From Peribacillus simplex (lineage in GTDB: Bacteria; Bacillota; Bacilli; Bacillales; DSM-1321): a stretch of 64,000 bases of DNA. The DNA is taken from NCBI RefSeq assembly GCF_001578185.1, contig NZ_CP011008.1, positions 1,578,001 to 1,642,000 of the forward strand. Reading direction: 5' to 3'. How positions within the stretch are numbered: the stretch's first letter is position 1; each line of letters opens with the position of its first letter. Of this stretch, positions 41,897 through 51,727 are shown one piece after another. The notes under the pieces were generated by a model. That model saw only the letters and a list, made by a program, of their open reading frames with translations. It was not told where the DNA came from and ran no database searches. The translations under genes were made by a program, and so were the position numbers.

Positions 41897-42092
41897 TACT
41901 TCAAGAAAGTGAAATTCCGACTTTGATCCTATTTGGATCTGACCCGGAGTTTAAACTTTACGCCTTTTTAAGACGCATCTTTTATCGATTTACGTTATAC
42001 TTAAGAGAATGACCCCCTTTTTCAAAAAGATTACCCTATCATACATATTTTTTGACGGAAATAAGAAATCATAGATAATAGGAGGTGCTGGA

Positions 42093-42479
42093 ATGAAAAT
42101 TCTCCAAAATGTAATCGTTAACCAAGTATTAACGGAATCCAGCAAGAATCAGCTCCTCGAGAAGTACAAGTCAAAACGCCTTCAGCTTCAAAAAGAGAGT
42201 GAACAGCTTCGCTTTGAACTGAAAAAGCTTGAAAAAACAAGAAATCTCCAGCCTGCTAGTCTCCGTGCTCATTTCGAAAAAGAAATAAACCAGAGGCAAG
42301 AAAAAATTAAACTGCTTGAATTTCAAATGGAGCAGTTGGAGATCCTTCCCACTGGAAGCGAATTGAAGGAACGGGAAGTTCAAAGTATCATTGATGTGGA
42401 AATTGGGGCAGATTGGGACGATATTATGGCAACGAAGACTATTGTCATTAAAGATGGAATCGTCTCGGAAATTCGTTAG
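42093..42479 (+). CDS. ylqD: YlqD family coiled-coil protein
   Basis: The 128-residue product matches YlqD, a Bacillaceae-specific family of unknown function. Residues 15-85 are highly charged with heptad-like leucines ([20 protein letters not shown] and [12 protein letters not shown]), predicting a coiled coil; the C-terminal part ([24 protein letters not shown]) looks like a small beta domain related to an S1/KOW-type edge, which is only an impression. AGGAGGTG precedes the ATG. It is ten bases before rimM, so it may help ribosome assembly by context. Confidence 0.8.
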   Translation: MKILQNVIVNQVLTESSKNQLLEKYKSKRLQLQKESEQLRFELKKLEKTRNLQPASLRAHFEKEINQRQEKIKLLEFQMEQLEILPTGSELKEREVQSIIDVEIGADWDDIMATKTIVIKDGIVSEIR

Positions 42480-42489
42480 AGGTGAAAGA

Positions 42490-43008
42490 ATGGAAAAATG
42501 GTTTAATGTAGGTAAAATTGTCAACACACATGGTCTTTTAGGAGAAGTGCGTGTCATTTCTTCAACAGACTTTCCGGAAAAACGATTCAAAGTGGGAAAT
42601 ACACTGCATTTGTTTAGGGACACGGATAAAAAGCCTTTGCCGCTTATCATCAGGTCACATCGTACCCATAAAAACTTTAACCTATTGACGTTCGAGAACT
42701 ATTATAACGTCGGGCAGGTCGAGGCTTTTAGAAACGGGGTACTAAAAGTGAAGGAAGCACAGCTTGGTAAATTGGACGAAGGTGAGTTCTACTTCCATGA
42801 AATCATCGGCTGTTCTGTATTTACGGATGAAGGTTTGGAAGTTGGGGAAATCATTGAGGTTCTTACGCCTGGTGCCAATGATGTTTGGGTCATTAAGAAA
42901 GCTGGCAGTAAGGATATTCTGATCCCGTATATTGAACAAATTGTAAAAGAAGTAGATATTTCCGCTAAAAAGGTCATCATTACACCGATGGAAGGACTTT
43001 TAGACTGA
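42490..43008 (+). CDS. rimM: 16S rRNA processing protein RimM
   Basis: RimM binds S19 and helps mature the 30S head. The 172-residue protein has an N-terminal barrel ([20 protein letters not shown]) and a C-terminal PRC-barrel ([37 protein letters not shown]). ATG 42490 is preceded by AGAGGTGA overlapping the ylqD stop; the longer frame from 42391 is inside ylqD. It shares one base with trmD. Confidence 0.95.
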   Translation: MEKWFNVGKIVNTHGLLGEVRVISSTDFPEKRFKVGNTLHLFRDTDKKPLPLIIRSHRTHKNFNLLTFENYYNVGQVEAFRNGVLKVKEAQLGKLDEGEFYFHEIIGCSVFTDEGLEVGEIIEVLTPGANDVWVIKKAGSKDILIPYIEQIVKEVDISAKKVIITPMEGLLD

Positions 43009-43742
43009 TGAAAATCGATGTGCTTTCGCTTTTTCCAGAAATGTTCGAAGGGGTATTTGGCTCGTCCATCTTAAAAAAGGCTGCGGAAAAGCAGGCTGTC
43101 AGCTATAAGGTGACCAATTTTCGAGACTATGCAGATAATAAGCACTCGACGGTAGACGATTATCCGTATGGCGGAGGTGCCGGAATGGTATTGAAGGCAC
43201 AACCGATTTTTGATGCTGTAGAAGCTCTAAAAGGCCAAGCTGAGCTAACCCCAAGGGTAGTCCTGCTTTGTCCTCAGGGAGAGCGTTACACGCAGAAAAA
43301 AGCTGAAGAGTATGCAAATGAAGAACATCTCATTTTCATATGCGGACATTATGAAGGATACGATGAGCGCATCCGGGAGCATGTCGTAACGGATGAAATA
43401 TCGATTGGTGACTTTGTTCTTACAGGCGGGGAATTGGGCGCAATGGTCATTATTGACAGCGTAGTTCGCTTGCTTCCCGGCGTTCTAGGAAATGTTGACT
43501 CCCCGATTCTTGATTCCTATTCTTCTGGTTTGTTAGAGCATCCCCATTATACTAGACCTGCAGATTTTCGGGGGATGAAAGTTCCCGATCCGCTAATATC
43601 CGGAAATCATAAAAAAATCGATGAATGGCGGATGAAGGAATCTTTGCGCAGAACGTGGATGCGGCGTCCTGATTTGCTCGATAGTTATGAACTATCGGAA
43701 CTTGAAAAAAAATTATTGTCCGAGATTAAAAAAGAAGACTGA
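43008..43742 (+). CDS. trmD: tRNA (guanine-N1-)-methyltransferase
   Basis: TrmD makes m1G37 in tRNAs and prevents frameshifting. The 244-residue SPOUT enzyme has [10 protein letters not shown], the knotted SAM site ([11 protein letters not shown] and [17 protein letters not shown]), and [11 protein letters not shown]. Its ATG overlaps the rimM stop (TGATG). rplS follows after a 130-base leader. Confidence 0.97.
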   Translation: MKIDVLSLFPEMFEGVFGSSILKKAAEKQAVSYKVTNFRDYADNKHSTVDDYPYGGGAGMVLKAQPIFDAVEALKGQAELTPRVVLLCPQGERYTQKKAEEYANEEHLIFICGHYEGYDERIREHVVTDEISIGDFVLTGGELGAMVIIDSVVRLLPGVLGNVDSPILDSYSSGLLEHPHYTRPADFRGMKVPDPLISGNHKKIDEWRMKESLRRTWMRRPDLLDSYELSELEKKLLSEIKKED

Positions 43743-43872
43743 TGCCTATTGCATCGACGTTTATAGTATGATAGGATATACCTTGTGACTTGGGCAAAAT
43801 GCTCAGTCTTATAACGATGTTCCGCTGCAAACAATAAGTATTTGCAAGAGCGTCCAGGAGGAGTTGAAATCG
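43743..43872 (+). promoter_or_regulatory. Possible L19 autoregulatory leader before rplS
   Basis: The 130 bases between trmD and rplS are unusually long for this tight operon. Bacillus rplS transcripts are known to carry an L19-binding leader at this place (the L19 leader family), and the segment near 43775-43860 can form short hairpins. I infer the leader from position; I did not derive a confident secondary structure. Confidence 0.45.
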
Positions 43873-44220
43873 ATGCAAAATCTTATTAACGAAATCACAA
43901 AAGAACAACTTCGCTCAGATCTTCCATCATTCAGACCTGGTGACACAGTACGTGTACACGTAAAGGTTATTGAAGGAACTCGCGAACGTATCCAGTTGTT
44001 TGAAGGCGTTGTAATCAAACGTCGTGGCGGCGGAGTTAGTGAAACTTTCACAGTGCGTAAGATCTCTTACGGCGTTGGAGTAGAACGTGCTTTCCCTGTT
44101 CACACACCAAAAATTGCGAAACTAGAAGTTATCCGTCACGGTAAAGTACGTCGTGCGAAACTTTATTACCTACGCGAACTTCGTGGTAAAAAAGCACGTA
44201 TTAAAGAAATTCGTCGTTAA
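43873..44220 (+). CDS. rplS: 50S ribosomal protein L19
   Basis: L19 sits at the 30S-50S interface. The 115-residue product has [43 protein letters not shown] and the basic end [24 protein letters not shown] (43857-43862) is ten bases before ATG 43873; the earlier in-frame start at 43864 has no spacing from it. A terminator follows. Confidence 0.97.
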   Translation: MQNLINEITKEQLRSDLPSFRPGDTVRVHVKVIEGTRERIQLFEGVVIKRRGGGVSETFTVRKISYGVGVERAFPVHTPKIAKLEVIRHGKVRRAKLYYLRELRGKKARIKEIRR

Positions 44221-44283
44221 TTCTTCGAATATCTTCATGCGGGTTTACCATGATCCACATAAGGTGAATAACCAAACAGTATC

Positions 44284-44318
44284 AAAAAGGGAGCTTGTTT
44301 TTCAGGCTCCCTTTTTGC
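44284..44318 (+). terminator. Terminator after rplS
   Basis: AAAAAGGGAGC (44284-44294) pairs with GCTCCCTTTTT (44306-44316), an 11-base-pair stem that ends in its own T-run. Confidence 0.92.
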
Positions 44319-44435
44319 ACTGCAAGAAACCATTAATGCACATATACGGTGAAAACTATATAGAATCCCGCTCGCTATAGCGTCCGCAACATGTTAAAAT
44401 AATTGTTGATATGCTTTCTAAAAGGGTGGGTAAGG

Positions 44436-44996
44436 ATGGCGAAAAAGAAAAATGAATTGTGGGAATGGACAAAGGCGGTCATAATCGCGGTTATAGCTGC
44501 GACACTGATTCGTTATTTCCTCCTGGCTCCAATTGTTGTGGACGGTAATTCCATGATGCCGACATTAAAGAATACGGACCGCATGCTTGTTAATAAAATC
44601 TCCTATTCGATTGGTGAACCGAAAAGATTCGACATTATCGTTTTTGAAGCTCCAGAAGGCAAAGATTACATAAAGCGGGTCATCGGATTGCCAGGGGAAA
44701 AAGTGGAATATAAAGATGATACTCTGTACGTGGATGGAAAAGCTTATGATGAGCCATACTTGGATGAATATAAAAAACAATTGATAGATGGCGGGGCTTT
44801 GACGGAACCTTTTACATTAAGTGATGTAATAGAACAAGGAACGGTGCCTGAAGACCATCTATTTGTCTTAGGGGATAATCGTCGTGTTAGTAAGGATAGC
44901 CGCTATATTAGCGTTGGCGTCGTTCCTTACGATAAAGTGTTAGGAAAAACTAAATTAGTTTATTGGCCGATTGAAGACTTTCGATTGGCGGAATAG
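44436..44996 (+). CDS. lepB: Type I signal peptidase
   Basis: This membrane protease removes signal peptides from secreted proteins. The 186-residue protein has a cytoplasmic lysine-rich start, one membrane helix (about 12-32), the catalytic serine S39 in GNSMMPTL and lysine K80 in [11 protein letters not shown], and the GDNR-x-x-S-x-DSR box E near 155-164. ATG 44436 follows GGGTGGGTAAGG. It is 17 bases before rbgA. B. subtilis has no signal peptidase at this site, though other Bacillus do. It could equally be named sipS-like. Confidence 0.93.
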   Translation: MAKKKNELWEWTKAVIIAVIAATLIRYFLLAPIVVDGNSMMPTLKNTDRMLVNKISYSIGEPKRFDIIVFEAPEGKDYIKRVIGLPGEKVEYKDDTLYVDGKAYDEPYLDEYKKQLIDGGALTEPFTLSDVIEQGTVPEDHLFVLGDNRRVSKDSRYISVGVVPYDKVLGKTKLVYWPIEDFRLAE

Positions 44997-45013
44997 TAGG
45001 AAGGTGGATTCCA

Positions 45014-45886
45014 TTGACAATACAGTGGTTCCCTGGCCATATGGCCAAAGCAAGACGGGAAGTAACAGAGAAATTAAAACTGATCGACATCATCTTTGAA
45101 CTTGTGGATGCCCGGATTCCGGCATCTTCACGAAATCCGATGATCGATGAAATCATACAGCATAAACCGAGGGTTATCCTTTTGAATAAAGCTGATATGG
45201 CCGATCCGGTGAAAACGAATATGTGGCTTGAATATTATAAATCACAGGGGAAAACGGCGATTGCCATTAACTCGCAGGCAGGAAACGGTTTAAACCAGAT
45301 TACAGCTGCTTCTAAAAAACTTTTAAAAGATAAGTATGACAGGATGGAATCAAGAGGAATAAAGCCAAGAGCCATCCGCGCCATGATAGTCGGGATTCCG
45401 AATGTAGGGAAATCAACTTTAATCAATCGACTTGCCAAAAAGAACATTGCCAAAACAGGGAATACACCTGGTGTCACGAAGGCGCAGCAATGGATAAAAG
45501 TTGGTAAGGAATTGGAACTGTTGGACACGCCGGGGATCCTCTGGCCTAAATTCGAGGATCAGGAAGTGGGCTTGAAGCTTGCATTGACGGGAGCGATCAA
45601 GGATACGATCTTAAACTTGCACGAGGTCTCTTTATACGGTCTGCGCTTTTTGGAAAAGGAATATCCGGATAGATTGAAATCCCGTTATAACCTGAGTGCA
45701 ATTCCTCAGGAAACGCTTGAACTATTCGATGCCGTCGGAAAGTTCAGGGGCTGTTTAGCATCCGGTGGCTTCATTGATTATGACAAAACCGCAGAGTTGG
45801 TCGTACGTGAAATCCGTTCAGAAAAGATGGGCCCTCTTACGTTTGAGGTCCCTAAGGATTATGAAGAGGATAATATCCCCGAATAA
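45014..45886 (+). CDS. rbgA: Ribosome biogenesis GTPase RbgA
   Basis: RbgA is needed for late 50S assembly (uL16 incorporation). The 290-residue circularly permuted GTPase has G4 (LNKAD) before G1 (GIPNVGKST) and G3 (DTPGILWP), plus the [15 protein letters not shown] terminus and a C-terminal ANTAR-like helical domain. The start is TTG 45014, after TAGGAAGGTGG (44996-45006), giving MTIQWFPG as in B. subtilis. Confidence 0.96.
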   Translation: MTIQWFPGHMAKARREVTEKLKLIDIIFELVDARIPASSRNPMIDEIIQHKPRVILLNKADMADPVKTNMWLEYYKSQGKTAIAINSQAGNGLNQITAASKKLLKDKYDRMESRGIKPRAIRAMIVGIPNVGKSTLINRLAKKNIAKTGNTPGVTKAQQWIKVGKELELLDTPGILWPKFEDQEVGLKLALTGAIKDTILNLHEVSLYGLRFLEKEYPDRLKSRYNLSAIPQETLELFDAVGKFRGCLASGGFIDYDKTAELVVREIRSEKMGPLTFEVPKDYEEDNIPE

Positions 45887-45907
45887 CATTAAGTAGAGAT
45901 TGCAAGA

Positions 45908-46016
45908 CACTGACCTGATTTTTGAAGAAGGTCGGTGAAAAGGGTTGATACGGAGCTGGAGTTGGATGTCGAAAAGGTTTTTAACTTTTGATGTCTCTTT
46001 TCCGCTCCGTATTTTT
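45908..46016 (+). terminator. Two hairpins forming a terminator region after rbgA
   Basis: Hairpin one: CACTGACCT (45908-45916) with AGGTCGGTG (45930-45938). Hairpin two: TACGGAGC (45949-45956) with GCTCCGTA (46004-46011), a wide stem enclosing 47 bases, followed by TTTTT. The second is the likely terminator, although its loop is long. Confidence 0.6.
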
Positions 46017-46074
46017 GTTTGAACTGTAGAAAAGGAGCAAGACTGCCGATAATTAATATGATGGGTGATAAATG

Positions 46075-46860
46075 ATGAAAACTGCAATGAGCATTAAGGA
46101 AATCTCCTCAAAGTTAAAGACTATAAGAGAGCCAGATGATTTATTTTTACAAGAATGCCGGGAAGACAGCCGAAAGGGAGTAACTGACTTAGTGAGCAAA
46201 TGGCAAAGAGCCTATGAAAAAGAGCGACAGGTAAAGGATGCTTTCACGGAAATGACGGAGTTTGAACGGCAATTGCGCAAACAAGGGTTTTCTATTCTTG
46301 CAGGTATCGATGAAGTAGGAAGAGGACCGTTGGCAGGACCAGTTGTGACAAGTGCTGTCATCTTGCCGGAATCTTTTTATTTGCCAGGACTGAATGATTC
46401 TAAAAAGATTCCAGAGTCAAAAAGGGAACTGTTTTATGAGATGATTTTTAAGGAAGCACTTTCCATAGGAGTGGGTGTTGTACATAGCGAAGTAATCGAT
46501 GAAATCAATATATATCAAGCTACGAAAAAGGCAATGGTGGCCGCAGTGAACGATCTGTCAGAACTTCCTGATCATTTGTTGATTGATGCGATGGAACTGG
46601 ATGTGCCGATTCCGCAGCTTTCGCTCATAAAGGGGGATTCAAGAAGCATTACCATCTCTGCGGCATCCATTATAGCGAAAGTGACTCGTGACAGGATGAT
46701 GAAGGAATATGGTGAAGAATATCCGGAATATGGTTTCGGAAAGCACATGGGATATGGGACAAGCCAACATTTAGAAGCGCTCGAGAAGCACGGGCTTACA
46801 CCTTGGCATAGAAGAAGTTTTGCACCAGTTAAGGAAATCGCTGCACGTACGAAGGACTAG
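46075..46860 (+). CDS. rnhB: Ribonuclease HII
   Basis: RNase HII removes ribonucleotides from DNA and RNA-DNA hybrids. The 261-residue protein has an N-terminal helical extension (1-70, usual in Bacillus) and the catalytic motif [15 protein letters not shown] with D79 and E80, NDSKK, the third acidic residue in LLIDAMEL, and [15 protein letters not shown] 46075 is favoured over 46072 because GGGTGA lies at 46063-46068. The degraded ylqG starts five bases later. Confidence 0.95.
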   Translation: MKTAMSIKEISSKLKTIREPDDLFLQECREDSRKGVTDLVSKWQRAYEKERQVKDAFTEMTEFERQLRKQGFSILAGIDEVGRGPLAGPVVTSAVILPESFYLPGLNDSKKIPESKRELFYEMIFKEALSIGVGVVHSEVIDEINIYQATKKAMVAAVNDLSELPDHLLIDAMELDVPIPQLSLIKGDSRSITISAASIIAKVTRDRMMKEYGEEYPEYGFGKHMGYGTSQHLEALEKHGLTPWHRRSFAPVKEIAARTKD

Positions 46861-46865
46861 GGAGG

Positions 46866-48752
46866 ATGATGCAATCGACAACAAGCGGTCAACCCGTATC
46901 TTCACCAATTGAAATACAAGGAACTGCGAGTTTGAAAAACGGTCAAATCCTTTTCGGGAAAGTGAATAAGGTTTTTGCTAACCAAACGGCCGAGGTACAG
47001 ATTGGCCATCAAAAAATGATTGCCGCTCTGGATATCCCGCTTCGGGCAGGAGAAAGGTATTGGTTTCAAATTCAGCCACCAAATGAGGGGAAGGTCGTGT
47101 TAAAAGCTTTAGATTCCGAATTTGAACTGTTCCAGCTTAGATGGCACAGCTGCACAATTGATCGCTCATCTCGGCATAACGCCCGAACCTGCGGCGGCAA
47201 AGCTTGCCGAATATCTCCTGAAAAACCGTCTCCCTATAACCAAGGAAACTTTTCAGTCCGCTTTGCAATGGCTGAAAACTGCTGATGCAGAAGTTGGTCT
47301 GCCTCTGATAAAAACAATGTTCATTCAGCAATTGCCGTTTGTAAAAGATGTATATGATGCATTATTTTCACATGCCAAAGGCGAACCTTTTCACAAATTG
47401 CTCAGCGGCCTCAAGCAGCAACTGCAGGATGGGGGAGTTGTAACGAGGACGGCTTTCAAGCTTATGGATGTATTGGACTCCTTGCATGTGGCTAAACAGA
47501 GCCAGCTTCAACAATTCGGTTTGCAAAAACTAGTGACCATTTGGCTGGTTTCGGATTAAACACCTGAAATGAAATCCGGCGCATTTTCCCTGCTTAAAAA
47601 GACAGGTTTCGTCCCAAAGGGCATTACAGAATCTGTCTTTCTGGAGAAGTTAATTGATGGAGCTGAGGCGAGGTCCGGAATTCCTAAGAACTCAGCGATT
47701 GAAAAATTACACCAAGGATTGCATGTACTTTCCAAGGCAAAAAGCGGAGCATTTGGAAAAATTGACGAAATCAAATTAATATAAATCGGATATTGAACGG
47801 CGTTGATCATAAAGCGACAAAAATGCCAACTGATATCCAATCGTTTCAGAAAAAAATTTCTGCAGAAAAACTTTCCCATCTTGCCTTTCATTTGCTTGAG
47901 AGTGCTTTTGCAGAAGCAACAGCCGGAAAAAAAGCATTAGGCGGAAATCTAGAAGTGAATGACCTTTTAGGCTATTCGAATATGGATAGAGAGCAGGTAG
48001 TTGAGTCGAAGGGTAAGGCGGCCAAACTACTGTTTCAGTCACTTAAACAGCTGTCTGAGGCCCAGTTCGTTAGGAATAATGAGAGGCTGGTCCTTGCCCA
48101 GGTATTTGAAGCTGAGTTTCAAACAATCGATTTTACTAATGGTCCATCTGTTGCACACCAACTAAAAGAGTGGACGAAGATCCTTGGTCTTCAGCTGGAA
48201 CATGCACTTGTTAATCTTACTAGAGATGAAATGGAGTTCTCGAAGGATTTGGATACACTTAAACCGCTGCTGCTTAAATTGCTGAATGAGCAAACTCCGG
48301 CAGCCATTAAGGAGATCGCAGAACAAATCCTAAATCGGGTCACTGCCCAACAGATCCTTGCACAAGAAAATGGGCCGATTCAGAATTTGCTCCTTACACT
48401 TCCAATCAATCTGGGCTCTACACAAACGGACCTAACGTTACAATGGAGCGGAAGGAAAACAAAAGATGGCAAGATAGACCCGGAATACAGAACGCCTTAA
48501 AGAGATTATCATCGATATGCAGGTACAAAATCGAATCATAAAGGTGACGGTCATCAATGGGCATGGAGCAGTCCTTGAAGAGACAGCAAATAATATCTTG
48601 AACTCCTGAGAGAGAATCTGGAAAAAATGGATTACAGATTGTCAGGTGTTTCATTTGTAAACATGGGAAGCGGAAAAGAGAGGGGCCACGGGTTGAAATC
48701 CGTTCCTTTTTCAGAATCTGGTTCATATAGTGGTGTGGATATTCGAATATGA
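46866..48752 (+). pseudogene. ylqG: Degraded ylqG, FliK-like protein
   Basis: One protein of about 600 residues can be followed through the region only by changing frame repeatedly. The N-terminal part (46866 to about 47130) reads ILFGKVNKVFANQTAEVQIG. The frame then shifts near 47115-47145; an in-frame TAA stands at 47557-47559; the frame shifts again near 47770-47790, near 48470-48500 (with apparent loss of sequence), and near 48600-48610. The C-terminal end (NLLLTLPINLG, MQVQNRIIKVTVING, KMDYRLSGVSF) resembles the hook-length control domain of FliK. The final stop still overlaps ylqH (ATGA). GGAGG stands before the start. The pieces fit the B. subtilis ylqG position between rnhB and ylqH. 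In sum, at least five lesions. Confidence 0.85.
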
Positions 48753-49021
48753 AAAATGATAGGCGAAAAGAAGCGATTGCCTTAAAGTATGATCAAAAGA
48801 CATCCAAAGCTCCCGTCATATTGGCGAAGGGGAAAGGTAAAACGGCTGAAAATATTCTGGAAAGGGCTATGAAGCTGGATATACCGGTCCAAAAGGATGA
48901 GTCGCTTGCTGCACTTTTAGGTCAATTGGATATAAATCAAACGATACCGGAAGAATTGTACGGAGCTGTTGCAGAGGTATTTGCATTCATTTATAAAGTC
49001 GACAAGGACATGAATCGGTAG
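48749..49021 (+). CDS. ylqH: FlhB-like C-terminal domain protein YlqH
   Basis: The 90-residue product corresponds to the cytoplasmic export-switch domain of FlhB without its membrane part: AIALKYDQ, APVILAKGKGKTAENIL, IPEELYGAVAEVFAFIYKVD. The NPTH autocleavage motif of true FlhB is missing (the peptide begins just after its position), so it is not a full export-gate protein. Its function is unknown. It stays open although its upstream partner ylqG is broken, and its ATG still overlaps the old ylqG stop. Confidence 0.85.
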   Translation: MKNDRRKEAIALKYDQKTSKAPVILAKGKGKTAENILERAMKLDIPVQKDESLAALLGQLDINQTIPEELYGAVAEVFAFIYKVDKDMNR

Positions 49022-49131
49022 GCGCCTGATTATGCACGTGATTTCACCAAAATGGATTCTTGTTGATTTTTGTAGAAAATTAGGGAAATTGTTAATAAAT
49101 TTTCATTATATTAAAAACATACTAAACTATC

Positions 49132-49178
49132 AGCAAAAGGACAAAGCCATGGCTTTGTCCTTTTGCTTTTCCTTTGAG
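49132..49178 (+). terminator. Perfect 36-base palindrome with T-run after ylqH
   Basis: Positions 49132-49167 are an exact palindrome centred on CCATGG, giving arms of about 16 bases. The tail TTTTCCTTT follows. It is a strong terminator for the rnhB-ylqH group. Confidence 0.88.
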
Positions 49179-49514
49179 TCAAAACAAGGATAAATGTAAT
49201 TTCTCTGAGGTGTTTTCTGGATTAATATGGTGGAAAAGGGTGTATCAGGGTGTGTTTTCGCTGGATTTATAAGAGAAAAGGCTTTTTAAAAGAATAGAAT
49301 GATAGAAAAAATATAATTGATTTTCACTAGTAAGAAACACAACGGCCAAGCAGTTTTTTCCATTTAATACAAGAGTAAAAAAAGTATATTATGATAATAT
49401 TCACAAAATTATGTGAAAGAATATTATGCACCAAGGAGAATTTTGTTGTAATATGGTAGAGAAAACAGGCATTAAATTTAAAAGTTGGTTTTTAGTAGAT
49501 AAGGAGGATGGGAA
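49168..49514. other. Long AT-rich leader and promoter region of sucCD
   Basis: No gene is visible. It holds an inverted repeat, ATAATATTCACA (49394-49405) with TGTGAA at 49412-49417 and AATATTAT at 49420-49427 (two extra bases in the right arm), and TATGAT at 49390-49395, which could be a -10 box overlapping that repeat. No good -35 lies 17 bases upstream. AAGGAGGATGGG before the sucC ATG is the ribosome site. sucCD of B. subtilis is under carbon-catabolite control, but I saw no clear cre site. Confidence 0.5.
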
Positions 49515-50675
49515 ATGAATATCCATGAGTATCAGGGAAAAGAGATATTGCGACAATACGGGGTATCCGTTCCAAATGGCCGGGTTGCCTTTACTGTAGA
49601 TGAAGCAGTGGAAGCAGCGAAGGAATTAGGTACGGAAGTTGTTGTCGTCAAAGCTCAAATTCATGCGGGCGGCCGCGGGAAAGCCGGCGGAGTTAAGGTA
49701 GCGAAAAATCTTGATGAAGCACGTACATATGCAGAAGAGATTCTTGGTAAGACGCTGGTGACCCATCAAACAGGACCGGCAGGCAAGGAAGTTAAGCGTT
49801 TACTTATTGAAGAAGGCTGCGACATTACGAAGGAATATTATATCGGGCTGGTCCTTGACCGTGCTACGAACAGTGTCGTATTGATGGCTTCTGAAGAAGG
49901 CGGAACGGAAATTGAGGAAGTGGCTGAAAAGACACCAGAGAAAATTTTCAAAGAAGTAATCGATCCGGTTGTCGGCCTGACTGGCTTCCAGGCACGTAGG
50001 ATTGCATTCAATATCAATATTCCGGCTTCACTTATAAATAAAGCTTCCAAACTGATGGTTAACTTATATACAGCTTTCGTTGAAAAAGATTGCTCAATCG
50101 CTGAAATCAACCCATTAGTGGTAACGGGCGATGGCAATGTAATGGCACTGGATGCTAAATTGAATTTCGATGATAATGCGATTTACCGCCATAAAGACAT
50201 CGCGGAGTACCGTGATTTGGATGAAGAGGATGCGAAAGAGATTGAAGCATCAAAACATGGCCTTAGTTACATATCGCTTGACGGAAATATCGGATGTATG
50301 GTTAATGGTGCCGGACTTGCTATGGCAACGATGGACATCATTAAACATTATATGGGAGATCCGGCTAACTTCCTTGACGTTGGTGGCGGCGCTACTGAGG
50401 AAAAAGTAAAAGAGGCTTTCAAAATCATCCTATCCGATCAAAATGTTAAAGGCATCTTCGTTAATATCTTCGGGGGGATCATGAAATGTGACATCATCGC
50501 GACAGGCGTAGTAGCTGCTGCTAAAGAGCTTGGCCTGGATGTCCCTCTTGTTGTTCGTCTTGAAGGTACGAATGTGGACCTTGGTAAAAAGATACTTAAA
50601 GAGTCAGGTTTAAATATTACGGCTGCTGAATCAATGGCAGATGGAGCACAAAAAATAGTATCACTTGTAGGATAA
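49515..50675 (+). CDS. sucC: Succinate-CoA ligase, ADP-forming, beta subunit
   Basis: SucC with SucD converts succinyl-CoA to succinate with ATP formation in the citric acid cycle. The 386-residue ATP-grasp protein has [36 protein letters not shown] and the C-terminal [12 protein letters not shown] with [23 protein letters not shown] precedes the ATG. sucD follows after 18 bases. Confidence 0.97.
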   Translation: MNIHEYQGKEILRQYGVSVPNGRVAFTVDEAVEAAKELGTEVVVVKAQIHAGGRGKAGGVKVAKNLDEARTYAEEILGKTLVTHQTGPAGKEVKRLLIEEGCDITKEYYIGLVLDRATNSVVLMASEEGGTEIEEVAEKTPEKIFKEVIDPVVGLTGFQARRIAFNINIPASLINKASKLMVNLYTAFVEKDCSIAEINPLVVTGDGNVMALDAKLNFDDNAIYRHKDIAEYRDLDEEDAKEIEASKHGLSYISLDGNIGCMVNGAGLAMATMDIIKHYMGDPANFLDVGGGATEEKVKEAFKIILSDQNVKGIFVNIFGGIMKCDIIATGVVAAAKELGLDVPLVVRLEGTNVDLGKKILKESGLNITAAESMADGAQKIVSLVG

Positions 50676-50693
50676 TAGGCAGGGGGGAACATA

Positions 50694-51596
50694 ATGAGCG
50701 TTTATATTAATAAAGATACGAAAGTGATCGTTCAGGGAATCACTGGTTCAACAGCATTATTTCATACAAAACAAATGTTGGAATACGGCACGAAAATCGT
50801 TGGAGGAGTCACTCCGGGCAAAGGCGGAACAGAAGCGGAAGGGGTACCTGTATTCAATACAGTTTCCGAAGCTGTCACTGAAACCGGAGCGAATGCATCG
50901 GTTATCTACGTACCGGCTCCATTTGCTGCAGATGCGATTCTTGAAGCCGTTGACGCAGAACTAGATCTTGTTATTTGTATCACGGAACATATTCCTGTCC
51001 TGGATATGGTCAAGGTGAAGCGTTACATGGAAGGTAAAAAGACTCGCTTGATCGGACCGAACTGCCCGGGTGTCATTAGCCCGGAAGAATGTAAGATTGG
51101 TATCATGCCAGGATATATCCACAAAAAAGGCCATGTAGGTGTAGTTTCTCGTTCTGGAACTTTAACGTACGAAGCCGTTCACCAATTATCACAAGCAGGC
51201 ATTGGGCAATCTACGGCTGTCGGTATCGGTGGGGATCCCGTTAACGGAACGGACTTCATTGATGTACTGAAAGCATTCAATGAAGATCCGGAAACACATG
51301 CGGTGATCATGATCGGGGAAATCGGCGGCACGGCAGAAGAAGAAGCGGCAATCTGGGTGAAAGAAAATATGACTAAGCCAGTTGTAGGTTTCATTGGTGG
51401 CCGTACAGCTCCAGCTGGTAAACGTATGGGACATGCTGGTGCCATAATTTCAGGAGGAAAAGGTACAGCTGACGAGAAAATCCGCGTTATGAACGAATGT
51501 GGAATTAAAGTTGCTGAGACTCCATCCGTAATGGGTGAAACATTGATCTCCGTCCTGAAGGAAAAAGAAATCTACGAACCTTGTAAAACGCATTGA
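50694..51596 (+). CDS. sucD: Succinate-CoA ligase, alpha subunit
   Basis: SucD carries the phosphohistidine and CoA site. The 300-residue protein has VQGITGSTA, the CoA-binding region, [41 protein letters not shown] and the active histidine H247 in GHAGAI. A strong terminator follows. Confidence 0.97.
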   Translation: MSVYINKDTKVIVQGITGSTALFHTKQMLEYGTKIVGGVTPGKGGTEAEGVPVFNTVSEAVTETGANASVIYVPAPFAADAILEAVDAELDLVICITEHIPVLDMVKVKRYMEGKKTRLIGPNCPGVISPEECKIGIMPGYIHKKGHVGVVSRSGTLTYEAVHQLSQAGIGQSTAVGIGGDPVNGTDFIDVLKAFNEDPETHAVIMIGEIGGTAEEEAAIWVKENMTKPVVGFIGGRTAPAGKRMGHAGAIISGGKGTADEKIRVMNECGIKVAETPSVMGETLISVLKEKEIYEPCKTH

Positions 51597-51605
51597 TTTA
51601 AGTTG

Positions 51606-51637
51606 GGCCGACCTGTTTTTTGGGTCGGCCTTTATTT
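51606..51637 (+). terminator. Terminator after sucCD
   Basis: GGCCGACC (51606-51613) pairs with GGTCGGCC (51623-51630) with a T-rich loop and a TTTATTT tail. Confidence 0.9.
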
Positions 51638-51727
51638 CACTCCAAATTCCTCGGGAAACACATTTCGATTACTTTGACCATCACAATCAACCTACCTTTA
51701 AAAATATCCGATTAGGGGTGCTTCCAA

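Noticed and set aside
42053..42080. TTGACG / GATAAT as a ylqD promoter
   Set aside because: The predicted start would lie beyond the ylqD ribosome site, leaving no usable leader.
47122..48500. The pieces of ylqG as three separate small genes
   Set aside because: They follow one another in changing frames without ribosome sites and together resemble a single protein whose end still overlaps ylqH.
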